Below, one piece after another: positions 24,325 to 35,283 of a stretch of DNA of 64,000 bases. This DNA comes from Flavobacteriales bacterium (lineage in GTDB: Bacteria > Bacteroidota > Bacteroidia > Flavobacteriales_F > PHOS-HE28). The stretch lies in NCBI GenBank assembly GCA_016710965.1, contig JADJTW010000016.1, forward strand, positions 1 through 64,000, in the 5' to 3' direction. The position numbers and the translations under genes are program-made. The notes beneath the pieces are model-generated. The model ran no database searches, was not told the origin of the DNA, and saw nothing but the letters and a program-made list of their open reading frames with translations. How positions within the stretch are numbered: the stretch's first letter is position 1; each line of letters starts with the position of its first letter.

Positions 24325-25599
24325 ATGAAAGACAACTCAACCCACGGCTACCTCGACATGGACCTTCTGCGGTTCACCACTGCAGGAAGTGTCGATGACG
24401 GCAAGAGCACGTTGATCGGTCGCTTGCTTTATGACAGCAAGGCAATCTTCGACGATCAGATGGAGGCGATGGAGAAAGCCAGCTCCAAGCGTGGCGATGG
24501 GGCCGTGGACCTCTCCCTGCTCACCGATGGCCTCCGCGCCGAGCGCGAGCAAGGCATCACCATCGACGTGGCCTACCGCTACTTCGCCACGCCGAAGCGG
24601 AAGTTCATCATCGCCGATACGCCGGGGCATATCCAGTACACGCGCAACATGGTCACCGGCGCGAGCACGGCCAACCTAGCAATCATCCTCGTGGACGCGC
24701 GCAAGGGCATCCTGGAGCAGACCTGCCGCCACTCGTTCATCGCATCGCTGCTAGGCATCCCGCACGTGGTGTTCTGCATCAACAAGATTGATCTTGTGGA
24801 TTACGAGGAGGCCACCTTCACACGCATCCAGAAGGAACTCGAGGACTTCAGCAGCAAGCTCGAGGTGCGCGACATCCGCTACATCCCCATCAGTGCATTG
24901 AAAGGCGACATGGTAGTGGACCGCGGCGACCGCATGCCGTGGTACCAAGGCCCCACGCTGATGTACCTGCTGGAGAACGTCCACATCGCGGGCGACCTCA
25001 ACCACATCGACCGTCGTTTCCCAGTGCAGTACGTGGTGCGACCCATGACGGACGAACACCATGATTTCCGCGGCTTCGCGGGGCGCGTGCAAGGCGGCGT
25101 CTTCCGCAAGGGCGACGCCGTGCAGGTGTTGCCCAGCGGGTTCCAGAGCACCATCAAGAGCATCAATCTCGGCGAACGCGAGGTGGAGGAAGCCTTCGCG
25201 CCGCAAAGCGTGGTGATGACCCTTGCCGACGAGATCGACATCAGCCGGGGCGATATGATCGTGAGCCCGAACAACGCGCCGGAGACTTCTCAGGACATCG
25301 ATGTGATGCTTTGCTGGTTCAACGAGCGGCCGCTGCAACCCGGTGGCAAGTACGCCATCAAGCATACCAGCCGCGATGCGCGATGCATGGTGAAGGAGAT
25401 CAAGTACAAGATGGACATCAGCACCCTGCATAAGGCTGAGGGCGACCCGACGATCCGCATGAACGACATCGGCCGTGTGCATCTGCGCACCACCGTGCCG
25501 CTGCACTTCGACAAATACCAGCGCAACCGCTACACCGGCAGCATCATCCTCATCGATGAGAGCACGAACGAGACGGTAGCCGCCGGCATGATCGTGTGA
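24325..25599 (+). CDS. cysN: Sulfate adenylyltransferase subunit 1 (GTPase)
   Basis: A 424-residue EF-Tu-like GTPase that drives APS synthesis by CysD. G-box motifs are visible: GSVDDGKSTLIGRLLYDSK (about 18-36), the switch region AEREQGITIDVAYRYF, DTPGHIQYTRNM and NKIDLVDY. Domains II and III follow (FRGFAGRVQGGVFRKGD, DVMLCWFNERPLQPGGKY, GSIILIDESTNETVAAGM). The length is that of free CysN without a fused CysC domain, consistent with a separate cysC at the head of the operon. A terminator hairpin lies 23 bases after the stop. Confidence 0.96.
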   Translation: MKDNSTHGYLDMDLLRFTTAGSVDDGKSTLIGRLLYDSKAIFDDQMEAMEKASSKRGDGAVDLSLLTDGLRAEREQGITIDVAYRYFATPKRKFIIADTPGHIQYTRNMVTGASTANLAIILVDARKGILEQTCRHSFIASLLGIPHVVFCINKIDLVDYEEATFTRIQKELEDFSSKLEVRDIRYIPISALKGDMVVDRGDRMPWYQGPTLMYLLENVHIAGDLNHIDRRFPVQYVVRPMTDEHHDFRGFAGRVQGGVFRKGDAVQVLPSGFQSTIKSINLGEREVEEAFAPQSVVMTLADEIDISRGDMIVSPNNAPETSQDIDVMLCWFNERPLQPGGKYAIKHTSRDARCMVKEIKYKMDISTLHKAEGDPTIRMNDIGRVHLRTTVPLHFDKYQRNRYTGSIILIDESTNETVAAGMIV

Positions 25600-25622
25600 C
25601 CCAACAAGCCGCCACGAACAGG

Positions 25623-25649
25623 AAAGGCCCCGGATCATCCAGGGCCTTT
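25623..25649. terminator. Bidirectional terminator between cysN and the tonB-like gene
   Basis: AAAGGCCC (25623-25630), an 11-base loop, then GGGCCTTT (25642-25649): a perfect 8-bp stem with A/T-rich foot on both sides. It sits between convergent genes and can serve both. Confidence 0.8.
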
Positions 25650-25669
25650 CGCTTGTTGTCGAAAAGCGG

Positions 25670-26335
25670 TTAGCGCAACGTGAACTTCACGGGCAGCGTG
25701 AACTGCACGCGCACGGGCTTGCCGCGCTGCTTGCCGGGCGTCCAGGTGGGCATGGCCTTCACCACGCGGATGGCCTCCTCGTCGCAGCCACCTCCGATGC
25801 CGCGGAGCACCTTCACGTCCTTGATCTTGCCATCCTTGTCCACTTCGAAACTGAGGTAGACCGTTCCGCTGATACCGGCGTCCGTGGCCATCTGCGGGTA
25901 CTTCACGCTCTTGCCCAGGTATTTGCGCATCTCGGCTTCGCCGCCCGGGAAGGTGGGCATCTGCTCCACGATGGTGAAGATCTGCTCCTCTTCCACTTCC
26001 TCCTCCCGCTGCTGCGTTTGTTGCACTTCGGTCTCGGTGTTCACCTCGGTGTCGAGGACTTCCGTCTCTTCCACTTCCTCCTCATCATCGACGATCTCGA
26101 GCACCGTGGTGGGTGCGGGCGGCGGCGGCGGCGGCGGGGGTGGTGTTGCGCTGGGCGGGATCACTTCTTCCTCGAGCAGATCCAATTGCAACTGGCCCAG
26201 GTCTCCCACCTTGTCCTCGAAGGCCGTCCATTCGAAGGCCACAAGGGTGATGGCCAGAGCGGTGAGCAGGCCGATGTAGGTGAAGCTGGTCTTGCGGAGC
26301 TCGAGGTCCGCTTCGGGATTCTTCTTCGGTATCAT
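25670..26335 (-). CDS. TonB-family energy transducer
   Basis: A 221-residue inner-membrane protein that links the proton-motive force to outer-membrane receptors. It has a cytoplasmic start (MIPKKNPEADLELRKTSF), one membrane segment (about 19-37, TYIGLLTALAITLVAFEW), a proline run (PPPPPPPPP) followed by a long acidic Glu/Val/Thr-rich spacer, and a C-terminal TonB domain (VEQMPTFPGGEAEMRKYLGK, YPQMATDAGISGTVYLSFEV, VVKAMPTWTPGKQRGKPV). The FPGGE form is typical of Bacteroidota TonB. ATG 26335 is preferred to 26365. It is the last gene of the ruvA-sprA-gcvH-vanZ-tonB block but has its own promoter-like box. Confidence 0.92.
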   Translation of the reverse strand: MIPKKNPEADLELRKTSFTYIGLLTALAITLVAFEWTAFEDKVGDLGQLQLDLLEEEVIPPSATPPPPPPPPPAPTTVLEIVDDEEEVEETEVLDTEVNTETEVQQTQQREEEVEEEQIFTIVEQMPTFPGGEAEMRKYLGKSVKYPQMATDAGISGTVYLSFEVDKDGKIKDVKVLRGIGGGCDEEAIRVVKAMPTWTPGKQRGKPVRVQFTLPVKFTLR

Positions 26336-26379
26336 GCTGCCTTGTTTGGGATGCCGTACCCGCAACCGGGCCAGCGGTT

Positions 26380-26387
26380 CAAAACTA
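26380..26387 (-). promoter_or_regulatory. -7 promoter box TAGTTTTG for the tonB-like gene
   Basis: TAGTTTTG on the minus strand is a perfect match to TAnnTTTG, 45 bases upstream of the start at 26335 and overlapping the last codons of the VanZ-like gene. No TTTG -33 element was seen. Confidence 0.5.
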
Positions 26388-26777
26388 CGTATCGGCAGCT
26401 TCTCGGGCTTGCCGCTGCTCCGATCCCTTCCACCGCAGCCAGCTCCACGCCACTACAGCCCCGGCTGTATTCGCCAACAGGTCGTTCAGGTCCCCACGGC
26501 GGCCTAGTGCGGGCAGCGTCTGCAGGAGCTCCAACAGGCCGCCATAGGATACCGCGACCACAAGCGAGGCCAAGAGCGCGTTGCGGTTTGACAGCCCCCC
26601 ATTGACAAGGCCCCGAGCGAGCAGCAGCAAGAGCACGGCGAAGAGCGCCAAGTGAACGAGCTTGTCGACGTTGAAGAGGTCGGCCCACTGCCATGAGGGC
26701 AGCGCCTTGCCGGGCATAAGGCAAAGCACCAAGATGAGCAAGGCCCACAATAGAGCCCAGCGCAGGTTGCGGATCAT
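26385..26777 (-). CDS. VanZ-like family membrane protein
   Basis: A 130-residue protein with four predicted membrane helices (about 6-24, 40-58, 68-85, 103-115). The VanZ-like family marks are the Asp-Lys-His segment NVDKLVHLALFAVLLLLL and the closing GRRGDLNDLLANTAGAVVAW. The function of stand-alone VanZ-like proteins is not established; no glycopeptide resistance genes are near. It sits 6 bases after gcvH, a placement seen repeatedly in Bacteroidota. Confidence 0.85.
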   Translation of the reverse strand: MIRNLRWALLWALLILVLCLMPGKALPSWQWADLFNVDKLVHLALFAVLLLLLARGLVNGGLSNRNALLASLVVAVSYGGLLELLQTLPALGRRGDLNDLLANTAGAVVAWSWLRWKGSEQRQAREAADT

Positions 26778-26783
26778 TCAGGG

Positions 26784-27164
26784 CTAGGCTCCTACCAGCG
26801 CCTTGTACTGGTCGGCGCTCAGCAGGTCGTTCACCTGGCCCGGATCGGCCAGCTTCACGCGCACCAACCAACCTTTGCCGTAGGGGTCGCCGTTCACGCT
26901 GGCCGGGTCGTCGGCCAGGCCAGGATTCAGTTCCACCACCGTACCGCTCATGGGCATGAATAGGTCGCTCACGGTCTTCACCGCTTCCACGGTACCGAAC
27001 ACGGCCTCGCGGTCGAGGGTCTGGCCTTGCGAGCCGATGTCGATGAAGACGATGTCGCCCAGTTCGCCTTGGGCGAAATCGGTGATGCCCACAACGGCGT
27101 GGTCGCCTTCAACGCGGATCCATTCGTGGTCCTTGGTGTACTTGAGGTCGGCAGGGATGTTCAT
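26784..27164 (-). CDS. gcvH: Glycine cleavage system H protein
   Basis: A 126-residue lipoyl carrier that shuttles the aminomethyl group between P, T and L proteins. The lipoylation lysine is in GTVEAVKTVSDLFMP (about residue 63), with the usual start IPADLKYTKDHEWIRV and closing WLVRVKLADPGQVNDLL. No gcvP or gcvT is near; the gene belongs here to the ruvA-sprA-gcvH order common in Bacteroidota. Together with the VanZ-like gene it forms a tight pair. Confidence 0.95.
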   Translation of the reverse strand: MNIPADLKYTKDHEWIRVEGDHAVVGITDFAQGELGDIVFIDIGSQGQTLDREAVFGTVEAVKTVSDLFMPMSGTVVELNPGLADDPASVNGDPYGKGWLVRVKLADPGQVNDLLSADQYKALVGA

Positions 27165-27213
27165 CTGTCAGTGTCGTATCGGCCGATCATAGCCGGCCGC
27201 GTTGTTGCGTGGG

Positions 27214-27221
27214 CGAATGTA
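27214..27221 (-). promoter_or_regulatory. Candidate -7 box TACATTCG for gcvH
   Basis: Minus-strand TACATTCG, one mismatch from TAnnTTTG, 50 bases upstream of the gcvH start in the 95-base gap after sprA. The inverted repeat CGGCCGATCATAGCCGGCCG lies between it and the start. Confidence 0.4.
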
Positions 27222-27259
27222 GAAGGATGCTCCATGCGCTGTTCATGACCATCGGCAGC

Positions 27260-30200
27260 CTATTGCGCCAGCGTGAACCGCAAGCTGATGCCCAAGTTGG
27301 TGTTGGCACTGGGGAAGCTGGTGGAGATGACCGGTGTGTTCACCACGCGCTCGTAGAAGGCGCGCACGTTCAGGCGCTGGTTCAGCACGTAATCCGCGCT
27401 GGTCTTGATGGAAAGCACGTTCTGGCCGGCGGTCACCTGGTTCTGGCGCTCCTCCATTTTCCGGATCACGGTGAAGTTGTCGCGCAGGCTCAAGTCCACG
27501 CGCAGGTTCAGGTCGCTCTCGGGCTTCTTGGATCCCACGTTGAATGGCAGCTTCACGTTCTTGAACCGGTATCCGGTACCGATCACGTATTCCTTGCCAC
27601 GCACTTCGGTCACCTGGTAGTTGGTGAGGCTCAGGCTCAGGTTGCGGTCGCGGTTGTACTCCACTTTGGCCAGCAGGCCGCTCTTCAGGGTGGCGTCGAA
27701 GCTCATGAGCGGGCGCATGGCCTCTTGCACGGTGATCACGCTGATCTGCCTGACGGGGATGAAATTGCCGGCCGCATCCACTTGGTTGCCGCCAGGCACA
27801 TAGAGCAGGTTCGTCTGGAAGTTGGCGATGTTGAAATTGCTGCGGTAGCTGTTCTTCACGGTGAACGTGCGGAAGACCTTGCTGAAGAAGGGCAGCTTGA
27901 TGAGGCCGTCGTAGGTGATATCCCAGTTGGGCGCTGGCGTCTGCTTGAAGGGATTCAGCTCCACCTTGCTCGCGTTGCGGCCGGTGTAGGCGGCAAGGAA
28001 AGCGGGGATGACCACATCCTGGTTCGTGGGGCCGAAGCCGGAGTAGAAGCCTGAATCGGGATCGAAGACGGCGTTGGTATTGGTCTCGGCCAGTCGCGCG
28101 CTGATGATGGGCCGGTTGGCCAGCACTTGCTGGAAGACGGTATTCACGAAGTTGTCGTCGTCCTGCGCGAAGGCGGTGCGCCAGGTGAGGATGCTCACGC
28201 TGAAGTTGCCGAATTCGTTGGGGCTGTCGTTCACATACTGGCCCTGGTCGCTGTTCCAGCGGAAGAAGCTGCGACGGTTCTCGCTCAGGGTGCGGTTGGC
28301 GGTGAGCTCCACGCGCATGCCTCGGAAGGGCTCAAGAGAAAGGCGCGCGTTGATCGTCTCGGTGCGGGTATTCGTGTAGTTGTTGAAGATGGACGGCGTT
28401 TGCACCAGCCAGCCGTTGGTGGCGGCCGAGCGGGCGAAGTCGCGGACGATGTTGCCGCTGAGGTCGTGGTTCTGCTCACCGAATACGAAGCCGAAGCCCG
28501 GAGCCTGGAAATCGTCCATGCCCAGGATGTTGGTCTTGCGGTCGTAGCCGGGCAGCAGCATGCCGCTGGTCTGGCTGTATGTGATGGTGCCCGTTCGGAT
28601 CGTCATCAATAGGCGGGCGAAGCCCTCGAGCGGATCGATCTTCAGCTTCTCCTTGGGCGTATCCGCCGGCTTGGCCGGAGCACCGCCGCGGGCAGGGGTG
28701 GTGTTCGGCTTGTTGTTGCGGCCCTTGCCCTTGTCGTTGATCTTCTTCAGCCACTTGCTCTTGTTGTACAGGCTCACGAAGTTGAGCTGGCCGTTCACTG
28801 AGATGTTCTGCGAGTTCTGGATGGTGTGGCCCAGCGTATCCTGCGTGAAGGGGGCGCGGTCCCATTGGTAGCCTGCCGTGTAAGCCGTGTTGGCCGTCAT
28901 CCAATCGGTGAGCGGGAACTTGTCCAGGGGCAGCGTGTAGGTGATGCCCATGGTGTGGTCGTAGCGGGTCACCTCGCCGAAATTCCGGACGCTTGCGATC
29001 ACGCTATCCTTCCAGAGCTGGTACTCGTCCTCATAGCGCGGGCTCACTCGGCCGGGGGTCTCACCGATCACCGCCAGGTTGTTGGCATTGAAATCCACCT
29101 TGAGGCTCTTGGTGATCTCGTAGCGGAATCCGTACTGGCTTTGCCAGTTGAAGTTCTTGTTGTAGGTGGGGCGCGGCGGCAGCGACTCGATGTTCGGGTT
29201 GGGACGCACCAAGCGCTCCAGGTACATGCGATCCACGCTGGTGCGCAGGCTGATCTGCTTGAAGCCCACATTCACGTTGAAGTCCTTGATCAGCTTCAAC
29301 CATTTGGTCTTGCCTACGAAGCCGATGCCCGCGAATGGTTCTATGGGTCGCGGCTTGGGATTGTGCAGGTAAGCGATGGAGCCGCGATACGTGCGCGTAT
29401 TCTCGAACGCCGTGTTCACATCGAAGTACTCCTGATCGGAATAGGCATAGGAGAGGCTCAAGTTCTCCACGTCCCACGGATGCTCCTGGCCGGCTCCTTG
29501 CCCACGGTCCTTGCGCACATTGGTGAAGTTGAGGCTTCGCCTTCGCGTATAGGTGCGCGATTCCTTCAGGCGTTGCCGTCGCTCATCGCGTGTAAGCGAC
29601 CGCGTGGCGTCGTCCCATTGGATATCGGGGTTGAGCGGATCGAACTGCGGATTGCTGATCTGCTCGTTGTAGCCCACGTACATGGGAATGCGCACGTTGC
29701 TGGCCTCGGGCAGGAACTTGCCCATCTCCAGGTTCAGGCCCATGTCCACGCCGTACTTCGTTTCGCGCTGGCGTTCGCTCACGCGCTTGTCGATGCTGCC
29801 CCAGAACGGCGTGCTGTAGTTGGCGGCCAGGCTGATGCTGCCGAGATCGGCCAGTTGCGCGTTCACGCGGGCAATGGCGGCCCAGCCTCCGCTCTGGTCG
29901 AAATCGGTGAGGCGCAATTCGTTCACCCATACTTCCAGGCAGTGCGGCGCGCCATTGTCCAGGGCCCAGGGATTCGCTTCCTCGCCATCCTGCTTCGGGT
30001 TGCGGATGCCGATCATGATCGATCGCATCTGGCTGAGGTTGGGGCTGCCCTTCACGAAGATGCGACGGTCGCCATCGGTACCGGCGAACCGCAGATTGCG
30101 CGCATAGCCGGCCTGGTCGCGCGCGATCTTCAGGTCGTTGAGCTTGGCGAACTCGACCACGAGGTCGTTGGCTTCGGGCCACACGTTGTACGGGTCGTTG

Positions 30201-33200
30201 TTGAAGAAGACCGAAGGCAGCACGGGCACCTCGTACTCGTAGTAGTTGGCGTCGAGGTCGTTGCCCAGGCGGATGAAGACCGTGGCATCGCCTTTCGCGA
30301 TCGGGTGGGCCTGATCGCTGCTCTCGGCATGGATGAACATGCGCAGCTTCTTGTAGCTGCGTATGTCGAAGCTCACGTTGCGGAAAGCGCCGCGTGCATC
30401 GCCATCGCGCAGGTTGCACACCTTCAACTGCAACGATTGCTCGTTGAGGTTGCGCAGGTTGGCGCTGGCCACATCGATCTCCTTGTTGATCCCCGGCGGC
30501 AGCACGTAGTTGATGGGATAGCGATTGCCGTTCTCCTCGATGTTCACCGCCGCCACGCTGAAGGAGGTGGGGTCCGGGTCGCCGCCGGGCACCTCGCCGG
30601 GCGATTCGAGGCTCTGGGTGTATTTGCGCCATTCGCCCCGCACGAACTCCAGTCGCGCGAAGCGCATGGTCACCTCCTGCTGCCAGCCATGCAGGTACAG
30701 GCGCATGAAGCGGATGCTGCGATAGTCCTGTATGCCGTTGACCACTTCGCTCGGCTGGCGCACGGGCACCTTGAACTGGTACCAGTAGACCTACTTGGTG
30801 CCCTCGGGCGTGGAGGCCTCCGCAAGGATGCGGTCGGTGATGAAGTTCTGCCCCACCACCATGTCCTGCGGACGGAGCGGAATCTTGTAGTGGAAGTAGC
30901 TCTCGCTCTCGGCGAGGTTCTGGTCCAGGTTGATATCCTCGGTGGTGGGTATGGTCGTCTGCTGGGTGGGATACTCCTCGGGCGAATCCTCGTCGGTGAT
31001 GCTGTTGCCCTCCGGCGCATTGAAGCGCTTGTATCGCTTGAGGATGTCCAGTTGCTGGCTGTCGTAGTCGTCGCCGCGGAAGAAATGGTAGTCGTCGTTG
31101 CTGGGGTCGTTCTGCACGGCGCTGCGCGCTGCGGGGCTAAGGTCGTTGAGGTAGCTGCCGAAGAAATCCACCTCGTTGCGGTCGGGGATATCGCCCGGGG
31201 TGCTCGCCAGGCCATCGAGGCCCACGTCCTGGTACAGGTTGGAATTGCTCTCGAGCAGCGCGAAGGCGTTCACCACGTTCTGCGTGGTGGGCACCACGCC
31301 CCAAGCGGTGGTGGCGGTAGTGGCGGCTGCGTCGTTGGCGTCCTTGGGCAGGCCGTTCTCGAAGCTCTTTCGCCCATCGCGCAAGACATCCTCGCTGATG
31401 TTGCCCAGGTCGATATAGAGGTAGCCGCCGGTGGTGTTCTGGCTGTCCTCGTTGCTCGCGCCGAAGGTCCCCTCCTGGAAAGGATCCATCACCCAGAACT
31501 GGATGCTCTCGATGTTGCTGCTCTCGAAATCGGTGGTGGTGATCCGCCGGGTGATGCCTGCCCAATTGTTCTCCGGCGCGTTGCTCAGTGTGCCGTCGTT
31601 GTTCAGGTCCAGGGTGTAGTTGTACGGGCCGCGTTCGCGCGGGTAGTAGCTGATGTCGAGCACCGGTATGTTGTTCGGTGTGCCGCTGGGCAACTGGCGG
31701 AAGGGGAATACTTCGCGCTCAAGCACTTCGCGCATGCGGTTGTCGCTTCGCATCGCCGTGTTGTTGGCGATATGGTTCGGGGTGAGCGAGTTATTGCGGA
31801 AGAAGAGCGGGTCGATCACGTACCAGCTGATCTGCGCGCGGCGGAAGCCAGTCTCCAATGCCCCCACCAGGTTCCCTTCGGGGAATAGGCTGATGTTCTG
31901 CGGCGTGCTGGCATGGAACCAAAGGCTCTGCGTGCGCAGGTCGATGGTGCTCACGCTGCCCTCGAAGTCGTCGATATAGCTGGTGCCGGCGTTGCCGATC
32001 GCGCGGCTGTGGCCGGGAATCAGGTAGGCGCCTTCGATGCTGGTGTTAATGGTGCTCTCCTGCTTGGTGGCGTAGAATGGCAGCTTGTCGACCATGTTGG
32101 TCAGCCATTGCGAGCCCGTTTGCCAGTTGGCATCCAGGCCGAGCATCGTATTGGCGATGGGCTCGTCGCCCACGTTCACCTTCTGCGTCAAGGGGCGTTC
32201 GTACAGGTTCATGATGGTACCGCCGATGACCAGGTCTCGGTTCACCTTGTAGTCGAAGCGCGCGCCCGCCAAGGTCTTGGTCTGTATGCTGAAGAGCGAG
32301 TTGCTCTCCAGTGCGATGTTCACCGGCGTGCCGCTCTCCAGGATCCCTTGGTTGAGGATGCGCACGCGGCCCAGGTTGTAGTCCACGGTGTAGTCCTGGT
32401 TCTCCACCAGCCGCACTCCACCGGCCGTTACCACCACCGAGCCCTGCGGGATGTTCACGGCATTGAGCGAGATCACATCGCTGCTGGCGCTGCGGTAGCT
32501 GCCCTTCAGGCGGAAGCGATTGAGCTCGGGCATGTTCTGCGCCGCGATCTTGGTGCTGTCGTAAAGCTGCTGGTACACGATCGTCTTGCGGATGTTCGGC
32601 GGCTGGATCGGGTTGTTCGGATCAGGCCCGATCAATTGCTTGTCCAGATAGCTGCCGAAGGGTTCGAGCACCGTGAAGTAAATGCGGCCGGTCTGGGATT
32701 GTATGGTGCCACCCATGGTGGCCGCCCCATCGATGAAGTCGAACCAGCCATCGGGGTTGGGCGCATGGTTGGGGTCGAGCCGGTCCAGGCCCACGGTCTG
32801 TATCAAGGGTATCTGGTCCAGCGGCGCGCGTGGGATGTAGTTGATGTCGACGCCCGTCGTAGGGTTGTTGTAGATCACATCGAGCCTGAAGTTCTCCTGG
32901 TTCACCTGGAAGGCGCCCAGTGAGTACACGTTCTTCATCATCAGGTCCCACAGCGGAATGCGCGGGTTGGTGATGGTGGCCTTCAACAAACGGAGCACGA
33001 GCGCGTTCGGCGGCGAGATGCCGTCGGTGCTGAATTCGCCCACTTGATAGGTCTGCCCATTGAGGGTGTACTGGTAGGCCACAGCAAGCACCTCGTCGTT
33101 GTTCAACTGCTGATTGAGGCTGATGAAGCCCAGGCGCGGATTGAACGTGAACTCACTGGAGGTGAGCAGTCGCGCGCTTTCGAGCTTCTCGAAGTGGCGC

Positions 33201-34507
33201 GCGGCCTGCAGACCGAGCGCTTGCAAGGCTCCGCTCGCGTTGACGAAACTGCGGATGCCGGAATTGCCGCTCACCGTGCCGTAGAGGCTGTTGGCAGCGT
33301 TGTTCGCTTCGATGCCAGCGCCGTCGGTCACCAGGCCGGGCGGCAGATCACCGCTGAAGTGCCCGGCATCGATGGCGGCCTGGCTGCCGTCCTCACCCAG
33401 GTCGGTGAAGGCCACGATGTTCCGGTTCTGCTGGAAGTCCTGCCGTGTGTTGGTCACCCACACTTCCACCCGCGTGATCTGCACCCCGCTGTTCACGGTG
33501 GGGATTGTGCGCATGGCGTTCTCGTACTGCTGCCGGAAGTAGTAACTGAGGAAATAGTGCTTGTTGGCTTCGTACTCGTCGGCCTTGATGTCGTAGTTGG
33601 TCGTCTGCGCACCGCCCTGCGTCTGCACATTGCGCCGTTGGCCTTTCTCCTGGCTGAAGATGGCCGTGGCGGTGAGGCGCCCGAACTTCAATTCGGTCTT
33701 CAGGCCGAAGAGGCTCTGGCTTCCTTGAATGAGCGTGCCCCGCAGGGGCAGGCTCACGTTGCCCGCTTCGATCTTCTGGATGATCTCGTCCTCGTAACCG
33801 GTGTAGTCCAGCTTCACCTGGTTCTCGAAATCGAAGGTCGCCTGCGTGTTGTAGTTGGTGTTGATCTTCAGTTTCTCACCGATGGACCCTACAAGGTTGA
33901 GCTGGATGCGCTGATCGAAATTGAAGGTGGTGATCTTGCGCTGATTGACCGGTATGCGCGGGTTCTCGGTCTTGCTGATATTGAGGCCGAAGATGACCTC
34001 GGCCGAGCCGCGCGGCTTGATGTCGATGGTATTGCCCCCGAAGATCCTGTCGAAGGCCTTGCCGCGGATCTTGATCTGCGGCACGAAGCTCTTCTGCGAG
34101 GTGGCGCTCTCCTGCTCGGTGCGCTCCAGCCAATAGGTCTGCATGGATTTCTCCATGTCGTAGTTCAAGTACTCCTCCAGGCTCATGCTCATGGGTGGAC
34201 GGTAGTCGAAAGACCCGCCCACGGTGCTTTGCATGATATACTGCCCGGTGACAGGGTCGTAGATCACATCGTTCTCGATGTTCTCCGGGTCTTGCAAGTT
34301 GATGGGGCCGTTGCTCTGGCCGCCAGGTGCCAAGGGATCGGTGATGGGCCACACCAGATCGGTCTCGGGCGTATCGGCCTGTAGTATGAGCGCCGAGTAG
34401 AAGAATGCCTTGGCCGCAGCGTGGTCACTTGCGCCGATGGTGCATGCGGCAATGATCATCGCCCTGATGACCCATGCTCCGAACCTGCGATCGCTCAACA
34501 CCGACAT
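27260..34507 (-). CDS. sprA: SprA/Sov, T9SS outer-membrane translocon (interrupted by in-frame TAG)
   Basis: The two long reading frames 30791-34507 and 27260-30790 make one SprA of about 2415 codons, the usual family size. SprA is the giant outer-membrane beta-barrel through which type IX cargo leaves the cell and is needed for gliding. Family marks: the N-terminal export signal region and TETDLVWPITDPLAPG, repeated beta-strand blocks such as EVIFGLNISKTENPRIP, RGTLIQGSQSLFGLKTELKF and NRDLVIGGTIMNLYERPLTQK, then, after the break, VYWYQFKVPVRQPSEVVNG and a C-terminal barrel ending NTNLGISLRFTLAQ. The two parts are in the same frame, separated only by TAG at 30791-30793. The start is ATG 34507 or a GTG at 34519 that overlaps the ruvA stop. 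TAG may be a base-call error (CAG would give Gln), a nonsense mutation, or a true split. Confidence 0.9.
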
Positions 34508-34518
34508 CCGAATGGGCA

Positions 34519-35127
34519 CTAGAGGTTCTTCAGCGTGAGTTTGATGAGCTCTTCGACAGGCTTGTCCATCCCTTGCTCGTTCATGATAGAGTGCAGCGCT
34601 CGTTCGGCCTTCAAGCGGTCCACCCCCAATGAAACCAAGGCCGATAACGCCTCGGCCCGGGGGGTATTGCCCGCAGCGCTCTGGCTGCTGTGCCCCGTGC
34701 CGATTACGCCCGGCACCAGCTTGCCCTGCAATTCGCCGATGATGCGTTGCGCCAGCTTCGGACCGATGCCTTTGATGCCACGCAGCATGGCCTCATCGCC
34801 ACCGATGATGGCAGCATACACGTCCTGCGCCGAGCGTGCGCCCAGAATGGCCATGCCGATGGTGGCGCTTACGCCCTGCACTTCGATCAAGCGGCGGAAG
34901 AGCTGCCGTTGGTTGGCGTCGAGGAAACCGAAGAGCCGGTGATCGCTCGAGCCGGAACGGACGTCGACGGTGACACTGTAATGGATGTGCAGATGGCAAC
35001 GCCCCTTGGCGGGAAGCTCGCCAATGACGGAAGCAGGTACCTGCACGAGGTAGCCTACACCATGACAGTCAAGGACCACATGGTCCGCGCCTTTCTCCAA
35101 TAGCTCACCGTTCAGGCTGTCGATCAT
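34519..35127 (-). CDS. ruvA: Holliday junction branch migration protein RuvA
   Basis: A 202-residue DNA-binding subunit that holds the four-way junction for RuvB. The OB-fold start MIDSLNGELLEKGADHVVLDCHGVGYLV, the two helix-hairpin-helix motifs (LIEVQGVSATIGMAIL and LRGIKGIGPKLAQRIIGEL) and the C-terminal RuvB-binding domain (RAEALSALVSLGVDRLKAERAL) are all present at normal spacing. It is upstream of sprA, whose possible GTG start overlaps the ruvA stop (TAGTG); ruvB is about 9 kb away at 44301. Confidence 0.95.
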   Translation of the reverse strand: MIDSLNGELLEKGADHVVLDCHGVGYLVQVPASVIGELPAKGRCHLHIHYSVTVDVRSGSSDHRLFGFLDANQRQLFRRLIEVQGVSATIGMAILGARSAQDVYAAIIGGDEAMLRGIKGIGPKLAQRIIGELQGKLVPGVIGTGHSSQSAAGNTPRAEALSALVSLGVDRLKAERALHSIMNEQGMDKPVEELIKLTLKNL

Positions 35128-35283
35128 CCTGTCCCTTCGTTCGGGCGAATTGTTGTTAGAAGGGGGGTAGAAGTGCTGCTATGGGCGAGCGGTTTGGCGG
35201 AAGGGGGTCCCGCAGGAAGGGCCCGAAAGTAAACGGAATAGGCCAACCCACCGGCCCTGTCGGGCAAGCCTACATTGGCAACG

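Noticed and set aside
26385..26777. VanZ as a teicoplanin resistance gene
   Set aside because: Only the fold is shared; there are no other van genes, and the position next to gcvH and sprA is a housekeeping arrangement.
17401..29945. Further GTTCACCC strings (near 17430 and 29925) as LytTR sites
   Set aside because: They are single, lie inside coding sequence and lack the second repeat 21 bases away.
30791..30793. Reassignment of TAG to an amino acid in this organism
   Set aside because: Other genes end naturally at TAG (for example the LytTR regulator at 21464-21466 and ruvA at 34519-34521), so TAG is a normal stop here.
28826..31888. A 1020-codon open frame on the plus strand opposite sprA
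   Set aside because: It is a shadow caused by high GC and codon bias: the minus strand encodes SprA with clear family motifs, while this frame gives Val/Ala/His/Arg-rich sequence with no recognisable domain.
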